From positions 1 through 59,985 of the forward strand of contig NZ_JAGQDE010000024.1 in the NCBI RefSeq assembly GCF_018069755.1: 59,985 nt of DNA. The letters are read 5' to 3'. The notes beneath the pieces are model-generated. The model worked only from the letters and a program-made list of their open reading frames with translations. It was not told where the DNA came from and made no database searches. Origin of the DNA: Ideonella aquatica. Its GTDB lineage: Bacteria > Pseudomonadota > Gammaproteobacteria > Burkholderiales > Burkholderiaceae_C. The position numbers and the translations under genes were made by a program. The first letter of the stretch is position 1. Every line of letters starts with the position of its first letter. Below, piece by piece: positions 25,798 to 35,586 of this stretch.

Positions 25798-27165
25798 ATG
25801 CCGCCACCGAACCGCCGCCTCCCGCACCAGCCTCGCCCGCTCCGGCCCCAGCGCACCGGCACCGCCGTGCTGGCCCTGGGCGCTGCACTGATGGCCGCGC
25901 CGGCCACCGCCGTGGAGTTCGGCCCCTTCAGCCTCACCGGCTTCGCCAAGGCCGAGTGGACCAGCACCACCAATGTCTGCGAGGACTGCCAGCGCGAACT
26001 GGGCGAGAACCGCCAGCGCATCTGGGCCGACGACCTGGCCTTTGGCAAGCGCTTTGGCACGCGCAGCGAGCATGTCACGCTGTTCCAGCCCTACCTGGGC
26101 GCCAAGCAGCGTGTCGGCGGCGGCTTCGAGCTCTTCGGCCTGCTGAGCCAGCGCTGGCGTGACGGCCGGGTGGATCTGGACGGCTGGCTCTACGAACGCA
26201 ATGTCGGCATCGCCCACGAGGACTGGGGCCGCCTGACGGTTGGCGCCATGACCACGCGCGGCTGGAGCGTGCCGGACTACCCCTACTCGTTCAAGGCCAT
26301 CGGCTCGGACTTCTGGGGCGGTGGCGTGGGCTCATCCACCGCCTGGAGCGACAGCGGCGCCGCCTACGGTCTGCTGAGCCGCGCGGTGCGCTACATGTCG
26401 CGCCCGGTGGAGTTCCTCGGCGGCGACGTGCTGCTCGAAGCCACCTACGACTTTGGCAAGTCCGGCTGGACGCGCAACCGTCCGTCCTTTCTGGAGCTCT
26501 ACGCCAAGTACATCGGCCGCGACCTGCTGGTCGACCTCATCGTGCAATCGGCGAAGAACGGCGAACCCGTGGCCTGGGGCAAGGCGCCCTTCGGCGGCCT
26601 GACACCCTTCCCTGCCGACGACCCGCTGCTGGGCGGCTCCAGCCAGGGCATGGCGATGCTGATGGTGCGCCACCTGCTGAACCCGCAGCTGGAACTGTCG
26701 GGCGGCCTGCGCCTGAACCGATGGAGCGGCGCCTACGCCGTGCAGACCACACCCGGCGCGCAAGGCCGCTGGAACAGCATGTTCAACGTCGACTGGGGGG
26801 GCGTTGACGCCAACGGCGTGCCCAACCCCGGCTACGCCGCACGCTCCACCGATGGCATGCTGGGCGTTCGCTACCGCTGGGACGACAAGCTCACCATCGG
26901 CGGCGGCCTGGTCCACCTGGGCCAGGCCCGCACCAAGAACCCCAGCGAGCGCGGCCAGAGCAACACGCTGACGGTGGCCAGCGCCAGTGTGGGCTACACG
27001 CTCAACGAACACGTCAACCTCTACGCCTCGGCCAGCGCCTACCAGTACGGGCGCAAGGGTCTGGCGCCGCTGTCGGTGCCGGCCCATGACGCCTTCACGC
27101 GCATCGACGCGCGCGTCGCCAAGCGCGGCAACGCGGTCGCCGTCGGCGTCAACTTCACGTTCTGA
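25798..27165 (+). CDS. Outer-membrane porin of the beta-glucan locus
   Basis: A 455-residue beta-barrel-type outer-membrane protein. A long Arg/Pro-rich start leads into a hydrophobic signal ending APATAVEF. The rest alternates short amphipathic strands rich in aromatic and small residues, and the protein ends in the outer-membrane sorting signal 'GVNFTF' with a terminal Phe. A Cys pair 'CEDC' lies near the mature N-terminus. It is not a TonB-dependent receptor, since no plug domain or TonB box is seen. Uptake of beta-1,3-gluco-oligosaccharides is inferred from its operon: GH17 starts 8 nt downstream. The ATG at 25798 is preferred to an in-frame GTG at 25726, which lies just after the operator. 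Confidence 0.8.
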   Translation: MPPPNRRLPHQPRPLRPQRTGTAVLALGAALMAAPATAVEFGPFSLTGFAKAEWTSTTNVCEDCQRELGENRQRIWADDLAFGKRFGTRSEHVTLFQPYLGAKQRVGGGFELFGLLSQRWRDGRVDLDGWLYERNVGIAHEDWGRLTVGAMTTRGWSVPDYPYSFKAIGSDFWGGGVGSSTAWSDSGAAYGLLSRAVRYMSRPVEFLGGDVLLEATYDFGKSGWTRNRPSFLELYAKYIGRDLLVDLIVQSAKNGEPVAWGKAPFGGLTPFPADDPLLGGSSQGMAMLMVRHLLNPQLELSGGLRLNRWSGAYAVQTTPGAQGRWNSMFNVDWGGVDANGVPNPGYAARSTDGMLGVRYRWDDKLTIGGGLVHLGQARTKNPSERGQSNTLTVASASVGYTLNEHVNLYASASAYQYGRKGLAPLSVPAHDAFTRIDARVAKRGNAVAVGVNFTF

Positions 27166-27173
27166 GGCCTGCC

Positions 27174-28934
27174 ATGACTCCTCGACTCCCCCCTGCCCTG
27201 CGGCGTGCGCGTTCGCTGATGGCCCTGGCCGCCCTGGTGCTGACGGGCAGCGTGCTGGCCCTGGCTGGCTGTGGCGGCGGTGGCAGCGGCGGCTACACCG
27301 AGCAGGCCGTCTCGCAGACCAGCGAGCGGCGCCTGCTGCCCAGCAGCCTGATGACCCGCGCTGCGGTCAATTACTCGCCCTACCGCACGTCGGCCAACGC
27401 CAGCCAGCTTGCCAACGAGGTGATCACGCCGGCCCAGGTGCTGCAGGACCTGCGGCTGGTGCAGGCCACCGGCATCGGCACGATCCGCCTGTTCAGCAGC
27501 CGCGCCTTCGCGCGCACCGTGCTGGAGGTGATCCGCGACAACGCGCTGGACCTGAAGGTCTACCTGGGCGCCTATCCCAACCCGGTCACCGACGCGGCCG
27601 CCGAGGCCGACAACCTGGCCGAGCTGGAGGCCTGCATCGCGCTGGCCAAGGACTTCCCGGACACGGTGGTGGCCGTCAGCGTGGGCAACGAGACCATGGT
27701 CGAATGGTCGGCCCACAAGATCGCGGTGGCCGACATGGCGCGCTACATCAAGCATGTGCGCGACGCCATCACCCAGCCGGTCACCACCGACGACAACTTC
27801 CTGTTCTGGGCCTCGGTACCCAAGTCGATCGCCGAAGTGGTGGACTTTGCCGCGGTGCACGTCTACCCCTTCCTGGACACCTACTACAACCCCAGCGCCT
27901 ACGACTGGCGGCAGAAGGCCGTGGCCGAGCCGCAGCGCGCCCAGGCAATGATTGACGCCACGCTCACCGAGGCGAAATCGCAGTTCGAGCGCGCCCGTCA
28001 GGGCCTGGTCAAGCTCAACCTGGGCAGCCTGCCGATGCTGATCGGCGAAACCGGCTGGGCCGCGGTGGATACCGCGGGCGGCCCCAACCTGGCCTTCCGC
28101 GCCCACCCGGTGAACCAGAAGCTCTACCTCGACGGCCTGGAGAGCTGGGTGCAGCAGGGCCGCCAGGACGCCCAGGGCCCGAAGGCCATCTTCATCTTCC
28201 AGGCCTTCGACGAGCCCTGGAAACAGGGCGACGACGGCTGGGGCCTGTTCAACGCGCAACGCCAGGCCCGCTACGCGGTGCAGGCCCTGGGCACCTGTGG
28301 CGTGACCTGGACCTGCGAGGCCGGCAGCTACACCCCGGCCGATGCCACCAAGTGGGTGCAGCCCACGTTGGCGCCCGCGGTGACGGCCGCGCGCTACACG
28401 CTGTTCGCCGACACGGCGGCGGCTGACGAGGTGTTCGCCACCGGCCTGCGCTGGGACCCGTTCGCGCTCAGCGGCTACCGCGAGTCCGCGTCAGGGCTGG
28501 CCTCCGGCGATGGTGGCGTGTACCTCGAAATCTCGCCCAACCCGCTGGACTACGGCTGGGGCCTGTTCCGCTACTCGGGCAGCGGCGTGCTGGAGAACCT
28601 CTCCGGCTTCGCCAACGGCCGGCTGAACTTCCAGGTGCACAGCGACGGCTACCCCGGCAAGATCGAGGTCGGCATCACCACCGACACCGAGGACCGCGAT
28701 ATCCAGGAAGCCTTCCTGCAGGTGGGACCGGGCGACCATGGCTACTGCAACAGTGGCGGCTGGTGCCAGGTGTCGATTCCAGTCAGCGCCTTCCTGGCGG
28801 TGAACCCGAAGCTGGACCTGCGCTATGTGAACTTCCGCTTCATCATCGCTGACCGCTTCAGCTTCACCGGCAAGCCCCTGAATTACACGGGCCTGCCAGT
28901 GCTGAACATCGACGATCTGCACTGGTCGCGCTGA
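27174..28934 (+). CDS. GH17-type beta-1,3-glucanase lipoprotein
   Basis: A 586-residue lipoprotein with a signal ending LALAGCGGGG. The TIM-barrel region matches family 17: 'AAVNYSPYR' at the start, the acid/base E173 in 'VSVGNETMVEW' and the nucleophile E292 in 'MLIGETGWA', with 'FIFQAFDEPWK' at the end of the barrel. The last about 200 residues form a beta-sandwich-like domain ('DYGWGLFRYSGSG', 'NFQVHSDGYPGKIEVGI', 'YVNFRFIIAD'), probably carbohydrate-binding. Family 17 enzymes cut or transglycosylate beta-1,3-glucans. The stop shares one base with the next start (TGATG), so it is coupled to the sugar symporter. Confidence 0.88.
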   Translation: MTPRLPPALRRARSLMALAALVLTGSVLALAGCGGGGSGGYTEQAVSQTSERRLLPSSLMTRAAVNYSPYRTSANASQLANEVITPAQVLQDLRLVQATGIGTIRLFSSRAFARTVLEVIRDNALDLKVYLGAYPNPVTDAAAEADNLAELEACIALAKDFPDTVVAVSVGNETMVEWSAHKIAVADMARYIKHVRDAITQPVTTDDNFLFWASVPKSIAEVVDFAAVHVYPFLDTYYNPSAYDWRQKAVAEPQRAQAMIDATLTEAKSQFERARQGLVKLNLGSLPMLIGETGWAAVDTAGGPNLAFRAHPVNQKLYLDGLESWVQQGRQDAQGPKAIFIFQAFDEPWKQGDDGWGLFNAQRQARYAVQALGTCGVTWTCEAGSYTPADATKWVQPTLAPAVTAARYTLFADTAAADEVFATGLRWDPFALSGYRESASGLASGDGGVYLEISPNPLDYGWGLFRYSGSGVLENLSGFANGRLNFQVHSDGYPGKIEVGITTDTEDRDIQEAFLQVGPGDHGYCNSGGWCQVSIPVSAFLAVNPKLDLRYVNFRFIIADRFSFTGKPLNYTGLPVLNIDDLHWSR

Positions 28935-30364
28935 TGGCTGCCAGCGCACCGCAGCGGGTGGCCTGGCGCCACAAGCTCGCCTTCGGTCTGGGCATGCTGG
29001 CCAACCAGATGTTCCCGGCGGCGCTGGGCATCTTCATGGTGGTGCTGGTGCAGGACATGGGCTTTCCCAGCTGGATGTGGGGCATCCTGTTCTTCCTGCC
29101 ACGGGTCTTTGACGCCGTCAGTGACCCCATCATGGGGTTCATCTCCGACAACACCCGCTCGCGCTGGGGCCGGCGTCACCACTACGTGTTCCTGGGCGCG
29201 ATCGTGATGGGGGTGTCCTTCATCGCGATGTGGCAGCTCCACCGCAGCGACGGCCTCACCCACAACTTCGTCTACTTCCTGCTCTGGTCCCTGGTGTTCT
29301 ATACCGGGCTGACGCTGTTCAGCATTCCCTACGTGGCGATCGGCTACGAGATGAGTGACGACTTCCATGAGCGCACCAGCATCATGGCGGTGGCGCAGTG
29401 GGTCGGCCAGTGGGCCTGGGTGATTGCACCGTGGTTCTGGGTGGTGATGTACGACCGCCGCTGGTTCGACAACGCCGACGCCGCCACCCGGCACCTGGCC
29501 TGGTGGGTGGGCGGCATCTGCATGCTGCTGGCGATGGTGCCTGCGCTGTTCATCCCGCGGCGCTCCAGCGCGGACGACACCCACCTGATCCCGCTGACCT
29601 GGCGCCACCTGGGCGGCGGCGTGCGCGAGATCCTGAACGGCTTCCAGGAAGCCTTTGGCTCGGCGCCCTTCCGTCAGCTGTGCTTTGCCACCTTCCTGAT
29701 CTTCAACGCCTTCAACACCGTGGCAGCGTTCTCGTTCTTCATCGTGGTCTACCACCTGTTCGGCGGCGACACCGCGGCGGCCGGCACCTGGCCCACCTTG
29801 TTCGGCAGCATTGGCGCGCTGATCACCACCTTCGCGGTCATCCCCACCGTGGCCTGGTTGTCGCGCCGCCTGGGCAAGAAGAACGCCTTCATGCTGTCGC
29901 AAGGCCTGTCGGTCATCGGCTACGTGCTGCTGTGGTTCCTGATGGTGCCCGGCCAGCCGGCGCTGTTCATCATCGCCCTGCCTTTCTTCTCCTTCGGCAT
30001 CGGTGGCCTGTTCACGCTGATGATGTCCATGACCGCCGATGTCTGCGACCTGGATGAGCTGGCCACCGGCAAGCGCCGCGAAGGCATCTTCGGCGCCATC
30101 TACTGGTGGATGGTGAAGTTCGGCTTCGCGATCGCCGGCCTGCTCAGTGGCGCCATCATGAGCCTGGTGGGCTTCACGCCAGGCGCCGCCAGCCAGGCCG
30201 CGGGCGCGGTGGATGGACTGCGCCTCTTCTACTCCGGCGTGCCGATCGTGGGCACGCTGCTGGCGATGTGGGTGATGCGCGACTACGACCTGGACGAGCA
30301 GCGCGCCGCCCAGGTGAAGGCCGAGCTGGCAAGGCGCTCGACGGCTGCGGCTGCCGCCGTATAG
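28934..30364 (+). CDS. GPH-family sugar:cation symporter
   Basis: A 476-residue inner-membrane transporter with 12 hydrophobic segments. '[36 protein letters not shown]' carries the glycoside-pentoside-hexuronide motif (conserved pieces [10 protein letters not shown] and SRWGRRH). '[20 protein letters not shown]' is a second family signature. It would import the gluco-oligosaccharides released by GH81 and GH17 and admitted by the porin. It ends the plus-strand arm, which is porin-GH17-GPH with 8-nt and overlapping junctions. Confidence 0.88.
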   Translation: MAASAPQRVAWRHKLAFGLGMLANQMFPAALGIFMVVLVQDMGFPSWMWGILFFLPRVFDAVSDPIMGFISDNTRSRWGRRHHYVFLGAIVMGVSFIAMWQLHRSDGLTHNFVYFLLWSLVFYTGLTLFSIPYVAIGYEMSDDFHERTSIMAVAQWVGQWAWVIAPWFWVVMYDRRWFDNADAATRHLAWWVGGICMLLAMVPALFIPRRSSADDTHLIPLTWRHLGGGVREILNGFQEAFGSAPFRQLCFATFLIFNAFNTVAAFSFFIVVYHLFGGDTAAAGTWPTLFGSIGALITTFAVIPTVAWLSRRLGKKNAFMLSQGLSVIGYVLLWFLMVPGQPALFIIALPFFSFGIGGLFTLMMSMTADVCDLDELATGKRREGIFGAIYWWMVKFGFAIAGLLSGAIMSLVGFTPGAASQAAGAVDGLRLFYSGVPIVGTLLAMWVMRDYDLDEQRAAQVKAELARRSTAAAAAV

Positions 30365-30431
30365 TGCGCCGGGTCAGCGCCGCCGCGGCCGCGGCCGGCG
30401 GCCCCATCACCCGTGCTCGCCCCGTCCGCCC

Positions 30432-31259
30432 ATGCCCCGCTTCGCCGCCAACCTCACGATGCTCTACAACGAGCATGCCTTCCTTGAGCGCTTTGCCGCC
30501 GCGGCCGCTGACGGTTTCCGGGGCGTCGAGTTCCTGTTTCCCTATGCCTTCCCCGCCGAGGAGCTCGCCCAGCGGCTGCGCGACCATGGCCTGCAGCAGG
30601 TGCTGTTCAATGCGCCGCCAGGCGACTGGGAGGCCGGCGAGCGCGGCCTGGCCTGCCTGCCGGGGCGCGAGGCCGACTTCCGCGCCGGTGTCGCCCGGGC
30701 GCTGGACTACGCGCAGGCGCTGGATTGCCCGCGCATCCACCTCATGGCCGGCCTGGCGCCCGCAGGCGTCGAGCCGGCCGCGCTGCAGGCCGTCTACGAG
30801 GCCAACCTGGCCTGGGCCGCCGAACAGGCCCGCGCCGCCGGCCGCGAGCTGCTGATCGAGCCGATCAATACCCGCGACATGCCCGGCTACTTCCTCAACC
30901 GGCAGGACGAGGCGCACCGCATCGTGCAGGTGATCCAGGCCCCCAACCTGAAGGTGCAGTTCGATCTGTACCACTGCCAGATCGTTGAGGGCGACGTGGC
31001 CATGAAGATCCGCCAGTACCTGCCCACCGGCCGCGTCGGCCACATCCAGATCGCCGGCGTACCGATGCGCCACGAGCCCGACCTGGGTGAGCTGAACCAC
31101 GGCTACCTGTTCGAGGTGATTGACGAGGTCGCTGCCAGCTGCGGCTGGACGGGCTGGATCGGCTGTGAATACCGGCCTGCCCGGGGCAGCGTGGCGGGCG
31201 CCACGTCAGCCGGTCTGGGCTGGTTGGACACCCTTGGCGTTCGGCCCCCGGCAGGGTGA
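30432..31259 (+). CDS. Hydroxypyruvate isomerase-like TIM-barrel protein (Hyi/OtnI type)
   Basis: A 275-residue xylose-isomerase-like TIM barrel. '[35 protein letters not shown]' elements ([15 protein letters not shown] and VEFLFPY) and '[16 protein letters not shown]' are typical of the Hyi/OtnI group, with metal and catalytic Glu residues in IEPIN and GCEYRP. Possible reactions are hydroxypyruvate/tartronate-semialdehyde or 2-oxo-tetronate isomerisation. The neighbours of either pathway (gcl, glxR or the otn kinase and dehydrogenase) are not in this window, so the substrate stays open. It begins 67 nt after the GPH symporter with no ribosome-binding site seen. Confidence 0.85.
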   Translation: MPRFAANLTMLYNEHAFLERFAAAAADGFRGVEFLFPYAFPAEELAQRLRDHGLQQVLFNAPPGDWEAGERGLACLPGREADFRAGVARALDYAQALDCPRIHLMAGLAPAGVEPAALQAVYEANLAWAAEQARAAGRELLIEPINTRDMPGYFLNRQDEAHRIVQVIQAPNLKVQFDLYHCQIVEGDVAMKIRQYLPTGRVGHIQIAGVPMRHEPDLGELNHGYLFEVIDEVAASCGWTGWIGCEYRPARGSVAGATSAGLGWLDTLGVRPPAG

Positions 31260-31308
31260 CGACAACTCCCTGTACGATGCCGCTCACGCCCGACTGCAGA
31301 GCATCACC

Positions 31309-32073
31309 GTGCAACTCGCCACCTGGAACGTCAACTCGCTGGCCGTGCGCCTGCCCCAACTGCTGGACTGGCTGGCCGCGCATCCGGTGGATGCACTGGT
31401 GCTGCAAGAGACCAAGCTCACCGACGACAAGTTTCCGCGGGCCGAGATCGAGGCTGCCGGCTACCGCGTGGTCTTCCATGGCCAGAAGACCTACAACGGC
31501 GTGGCGCTGCTGTCGCGCAGCGAGGCCACCGACGTGGTGCGCAACATCCCCGGCTTGGCCGATGAACAGGCCCGCGTGATTGCCGGCACGGTGGATGGTG
31601 TGCGTGTGGTGGGCGGCTACTTTCCCAACGGCCAGGCCCCCGACAGCGAGAAGTTCGTCTACAAGATGGGCTGGCTGCAGGCACTGCAGGACTGGCTGCG
31701 CAGCGAGCTGGCCAGGCACACTCAGTTGGTGCTGATGGGCGACTTCAACATCGCGCCGGAAGACCGCGACGTCTACGACCCGGTCGCCTGGGCCGGCCAG
31801 ATCCACTGCACCGACCAGGAGCGCGCCCATTTCCGCGCGCTGCTGGACCTGGGCCTGGTGGATGCCTTCCGCCTCTTCGAGCAGCCGCCCAAGAGCTGGA
31901 GCTGGTGGGATTACCGCAACCTGGCCTTCCGCAAGAACCAGGGGCTGCGCATCGACCACATCCTGGTCAGCCAGGCGCTGCAGCCGCGCGTGAGCGCCTG
32001 CGAGATTGACAAGGCGCCGCGCAAGAACGAGCGGCCCAGCGATCACGCCCCGGTGATCGTCACGCTGGTGTGA
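31309..32073 (+). CDS. xthA: Exodeoxyribonuclease III
   Basis: A 254-residue AP endonuclease and 3'-5' exonuclease for base-excision repair. Motifs are 'LATWNVNSL' at the very N-terminus, 'LVLQETKLTDDKFP', 'NGVALLSRS', 'LMGDFNIAPED', 'RIDHILVS' and the terminal 'SDHAPVIVTLV', all active-site segments of the XthA family. The start is GTG at 31309, because family members begin a few residues before ATWNVNS; upstream frame is not coding-like. The last 14 nt overlap the converging EamA gene. Confidence 0.95.
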   Translation: MQLATWNVNSLAVRLPQLLDWLAAHPVDALVLQETKLTDDKFPRAEIEAAGYRVVFHGQKTYNGVALLSRSEATDVVRNIPGLADEQARVIAGTVDGVRVVGGYFPNGQAPDSEKFVYKMGWLQALQDWLRSELARHTQLVLMGDFNIAPEDRDVYDPVAWAGQIHCTDQERAHFRALLDLGLVDAFRLFEQPPKSWSWWDYRNLAFRKNQGLRIDHILVSQALQPRVSACEIDKAPRKNERPSDHAPVIVTLV

Positions 32074-32947
32074 CCGTCTTCTGGGGCCACAGCGCCCAGA
32101 CATTGCCGGCCACCGCCAGCAGCGCGCCGGCCATCGCCAGGCCATCGGGCCGGTAGCCCTCGGCCACGTACGACACGCTCATCGCCACCACCGGCGTGCT
32201 CACACCCACATAGGCCGCGCGCGCCGGGCCGATGCGCTGCATCAGCGCGTAGTAGCAGCCAAAGGCCAGCACCGAGCCGGCCAGCACCAGGTAGGCCAAT
32301 GACCAGCCGAAGGCCGGGCTCCAGCGCAGCGTCCACAGCTCGCCGCTGGCCAGCGACAGCGCCGTCATGAACGCCGCTCCGTAGCCCATGGCCCAGGCCA
32401 GCGGCGCCGGCCCGCTGACCTGCTGGCGGTGATAGTGCGCCGCGCACAGGCTGGACACCGAGGACATCAGCACCGCGGCCGCGGTCAGCGCCGCGCCGGT
32501 CAGCACCGCGGGCGAGGCCGACAGGCGGGCAAACTCGTGCCAGAAGATCATCGCCACACCGCCCACGCCCGCCACGCCGCCCCAGCCCACGCGGCGCGAC
32601 AGCGGCGTGCCCAGCGTCCAGCGCGCCAGCACCATGTTGAGCAGCGGCGAGGCCGCATAGCCCACCGCCACCAAGCCGGTGACCACATGGCGCTCGGCCT
32701 CGTAGACACCCCAGTAGGCCAATGCAAATCCGGCCAATCCCTGCAGTGCGAACCATCGGTGCAGGGATGCCGCAAAGCGCAGACGCTCACCGCGCCACAA
32801 CGCCCACAGGATCATGGCCAGCGCCGCCAATGCAAAGCGCAGCGCCACGCCAGCGCCTGGGGCGATGGCGTCCAACTGGTAGAGGATGGCAAACCAGGTC
32901 GTGCCCCAGATGAGCACGCAGACGACAAACAGCACGGACGAGGGCAT
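32060..32947 (-). CDS. EamA/DMT-family transporter
   Basis: A 295-residue ten-segment membrane protein with two EamA repeats: 'LIWGTTWFAILYQLDAIAPGAGVALRFALA' elements in the first and 'GYGAAFMTALSLASG' then 'LAFGCYYALMQRIGPARAAYVGVSTPVVA' elements in the second. It resembles the YdcZ/RhaT-unrelated metabolite exporters, and its substrate is unknown. The start at ATG 32947 has GACACT 8 nt upstream, which suggests a very short or absent leader. It overlaps xthA by 14 nt tail to tail. Confidence 0.85.
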   Translation of the reverse strand: MPSSVLFVVCVLIWGTTWFAILYQLDAIAPGAGVALRFALAALAMILWALWRGERLRFAASLHRWFALQGLAGFALAYWGVYEAERHVVTGLVAVGYAASPLLNMVLARWTLGTPLSRRVGWGGVAGVGGVAMIFWHEFARLSASPAVLTGAALTAAAVLMSSVSSLCAAHYHRQQVSGPAPLAWAMGYGAAFMTALSLASGELWTLRWSPAFGWSLAYLVLAGSVLAFGCYYALMQRIGPARAAYVGVSTPVVAMSVSYVAEGYRPDGLAMAGALLAVAGNVWALWPQKTVTPA

Positions 32948-32985
32948 CGCGGGGCAGTGTCGCACGCCCTGCTGCCCAGCCCAGT

Positions 32986-34482
32986 TCAGTCGTCGATCTG
33001 CAGTTCCTGGATCTTGCGCGTGATGGTGTTGCGGCCGATGCCCAGCTTCTGCGCCGCCTCGATGCGGCGCCCGCGGGTGATCAGCAGCGCGGTGTGGATC
33101 AGGCGCGCCTCGAACTGGCGGGTCAGCGCATCCCACACTTCGGGCGCGCCAGATTCCAGCATGCGTCGAGCCACGCCCTCTAGGTCGTCGAGCCAGCCGG
33201 CCGGCATCGGCGCCGCGGGGGCGGCCAGCACCGCGGGCGCAGACACCGGCAACGGGGCGACGGGCTCCTGCATCACCGGCGTGGGCAGCACGGGCGAGGC
33301 GGCCTCGGCGGCCATCGCGCCCAGCAGCTCGGGCGGCAGGTCCTTCAGCTCGATCACCTGGGCCGGCGCCATCACGGTGAGCCAGTGGCAGACGTTTTCA
33401 AGCTGGCGCACATTGCCGGGGAATTCGAAGCCCTTGAGCTTGTCCAGCGCCTCGTCGGTGATGCGCTTGGGCTCGACGCCCAGCTCCTTGGCGCTTTTTT
33501 GCAGGAAGAAGCGCGCCAGCGCAGGGATGTCCTCGGCGCGCTCGCGCAGCGGCGGCAGGCGCAGGCGGATGACATTCAGGCGATGGAACAGGTCCTCGCG
33601 GAAGGCGCCGTCGCGCACCCGCTGCTCCAGGTTCTGGTGGGTGGCGGCAATGACGCGCACATTGGCCTTGAGCGGCTGGTGACCGCCCACGCGGTAGAAC
33701 TGGCCGTCCGACAGCACACGCAGCAGGCGCGTCTGCAGATCGAAGGGCATGTCGCCGATCTCATCGAGGAACAGCGTGCCGCCATCGGCCTGCTCGAAGC
33801 GACCGCGGCGCATGGTCTGCGCGCCGGTGAAGGCGCCGCGCTCATGGCCGAAGAGCTCGCTCTCGAGCAGGTCCTTGGGGATGGCGGCGGTGTTGATCGC
33901 GATGAAGGGGCCGTTGGTGCCGCCGTCACCGCGCGGGCTGTGGCGGTGCAGCGCGCGGGCCACCAGCTCCTTGCCCGAGCCGCTCTCGCCGGTGATCAGC
34001 ACCGTCACGTTGCTCTGGCTGAGGCGACCGATGGCGCGGAAGACATCCTGCATCGCCGGCGCCTGGCCGAGGATCTCGGGGGCGGGCTGGTGGCGCTCGT
34101 CGCCCACCTCCTCGCGCAGGCTTTCGTCCACCGCGCGGCGGATCAGCTCGGTGGCCTTGGTCAGATCGAAGGGCTTGGGCAGGTACTCGAAGGCACCGCC
34201 CTGGAAGGCCGACACCGCACTGTCCAGGTCGGAGTAGGCGGTCATGATGATGACCGGCAGGCCCGGCAGGCGCTGCTTGACCTGGCTGAGCAGGTCCAGG
34301 CCGGAGCCACCCGGCATGCGGATGTCGCTGACCAGCACCTGCGGCTCGTCGCCGTCGTTCAGGGCGTGCAAGACATCGCGGGGGTTGGCGAAGCTGCGCA
34401 CCGGCAGCTGTTCGCGCGCGAGGGCCTTCTCGAGCACGAAGCGGATGGATTGGTCGTCGTCAACGATCCAGATGGGTTTCAT
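32986..34482 (-). CDS. ntrC: Nitrogen regulation response regulator NtrC
   Basis: A 498-residue sigma-54 activator. The receiver domain has the phospho-acceptor D53 in 'VLVSDIRMPGGSG'. The AAA+ domain has Walker A GESGSGKE, the sigma-54 contact loop 'GAFTGAQ' and 'GGTLFLDEIGDMP'. The C-terminal Fis-type helix-turn-helix is 'KLGIGRNTITRKIQEL'. NtrC-P activates glnA and other nitrogen genes under nitrogen limitation; matching sites stand upstream of glnA at 37878-37916. A Pro/Ala-rich linker separates the AAA+ and DNA-binding parts. It follows ntrB by 9 nt. Confidence 0.97.
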   Translation of the reverse strand: MKPIWIVDDDQSIRFVLEKALAREQLPVRSFANPRDVLHALNDGDEPQVLVSDIRMPGGSGLDLLSQVKQRLPGLPVIIMTAYSDLDSAVSAFQGGAFEYLPKPFDLTKATELIRRAVDESLREEVGDERHQPAPEILGQAPAMQDVFRAIGRLSQSNVTVLITGESGSGKELVARALHRHSPRGDGGTNGPFIAINTAAIPKDLLESELFGHERGAFTGAQTMRRGRFEQADGGTLFLDEIGDMPFDLQTRLLRVLSDGQFYRVGGHQPLKANVRVIAATHQNLEQRVRDGAFREDLFHRLNVIRLRLPPLRERAEDIPALARFFLQKSAKELGVEPKRITDEALDKLKGFEFPGNVRQLENVCHWLTVMAPAQVIELKDLPPELLGAMAAEAASPVLPTPVMQEPVAPLPVSAPAVLAAPAAPMPAGWLDDLEGVARRMLESGAPEVWDALTRQFEARLIHTALLITRGRRIEAAQKLGIGRNTITRKIQELQIDD

Positions 34483-34491
34483 GCAGGGTGC

Positions 34492-35586
34492 TCAGGGCAA
34501 CGGAATCACGATCTTGAAGACCGTGCGTCCCGGCTCGCTGTCGCATTCGATCGTGCCCTGGTGTTGTTGCACGAAAGTCTGCGCCAGCGTGAGCCCGAGG
34601 CCTGAGCCGCCCTCCCGCCCCGATACCAGCGGGTAGAAGATGCGGTCTCGCAGCGATTCGGGGACGCCCGGTCCGTTGTCCTGGATATGCAATTCCAGTG
34701 CCAGTCGGAAGCGCTGCTTGCCAATCGTCACCTGCCGCGACACGCGCGTGCGCAGCACGATGCGCGCATCGCCGTTGTCGATCTGTTCGGCCAGCGCCTG
34801 GCAGGCGTTGTGGACGATGTTGAGCACCGCCTGGATCAGCTGCTCGCGGTCGCCGCGGAACTCGGGGATGGACGCGTCGTAGTCGCGCAGCACCTGCAGG
34901 CCGCGCGGATGCTCAGCCAGCACCAGCGAGCGCACGCGCTCGCAGACTTCGTGGATGTTGACGTCGCTGACGATGTGCGGCTTGCGGTGCGGCGCCAGCA
35001 GGCGGTCGACCAGGGCCTGCAGCCGGTCGGCCTCGTGGATGATGACCTGGGTGTATTCGCCCAGCTCGGGCGAGGGCAGCTCCAGCGCCAGCAGCTGCGC
35101 CGCGCCGCGGATGCCGCCCAGCGGGTTCTTGATCTCGTGCGCCAGGTTGCGGATCAGCTCGCGCGTGACCTGCGACTGGCCGGCCACGCGTTCCTCGCGG
35201 TCCTGGCGGGTCTGCTGCTCGATCTCGATCATCTCGACCAGCAGGCGCTCGTGCGAGTGATCGATCTGGCTGACGATGAAGTGCACCGGCAGCGGCTCGG
35301 TGGCACCCACCACCGCACGGCGCAGTGCGCTCTCGAAGCGGCGGGTGGAGAACTGGTTGGCCGCCAGCGCCTGCAGGGCCTCGAGCAGCTGGGCCGGCTC
35401 GCGGCACCACTCCAGCAGAGAACGCGACGTGAGCGTGCGGCGCGACAGGCCGATCACCGACTCCAGCACGCTGTTGACGAACAGGCATTGGCCGTCGGGG
35501 CGCACCACCGCGACCATCGTGGCGAGCTGGTCGAAGGCCTCCCAGTGGCGCTCACTGGGCACCGCGCCCGCCGGTCGCACGGCCAT
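34492..35586 (-). CDS. ntrB: Nitrogen regulation sensor kinase NtrB
   Basis: A 364-residue soluble histidine kinase with an N-terminal PAS domain (about residues 15-120), the dimerisation/phospho-acceptor helix with H150 in 'NLAHEIKNPLGGIRGAAQLL', and an ATPase domain with 'NIVHNACQAL' (N box), 'DNGPGVP' (G1) and 'GGSGLGLTLAQTF' (G2). It phosphorylates or, with PII, dephosphorylates NtrC. The ATG at 35586 shares its A with the stop of the small upstream gene (TGATG), which supports this start over the GTG one codon earlier. Confidence 0.96.
   Translation of the reverse strand: MAVRPAGAVPSERHWEAFDQLATMVAVVRPDGQCLFVNSVLESVIGLSRRTLTSRSLLEWCREPAQLLEALQALAANQFSTRRFESALRRAVVGATEPLPVHFIVSQIDHSHERLLVEMIEIEQQTRQDREERVAGQSQVTRELIRNLAHEIKNPLGGIRGAAQLLALELPSPELGEYTQVIIHEADRLQALVDRLLAPHRKPHIVSDVNIHEVCERVRSLVLAEHPRGLQVLRDYDASIPEFRGDREQLIQAVLNIVHNACQALAEQIDNGDARIVLRTRVSRQVTIGKQRFRLALELHIQDNGPGVPESLRDRIFYPLVSGREGGSGLGLTLAQTFVQQHQGTIECDSEPGRTVFKIVIPLP

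Noticed and set aside
30365-30431. GC-rich inverted repeat (around 30377-30400) as a terminator after the GPH symporter
   Set aside because: A stem is possible, but there is no T-run and the surrounding sequence is so GC-rich that chance stems are expected.
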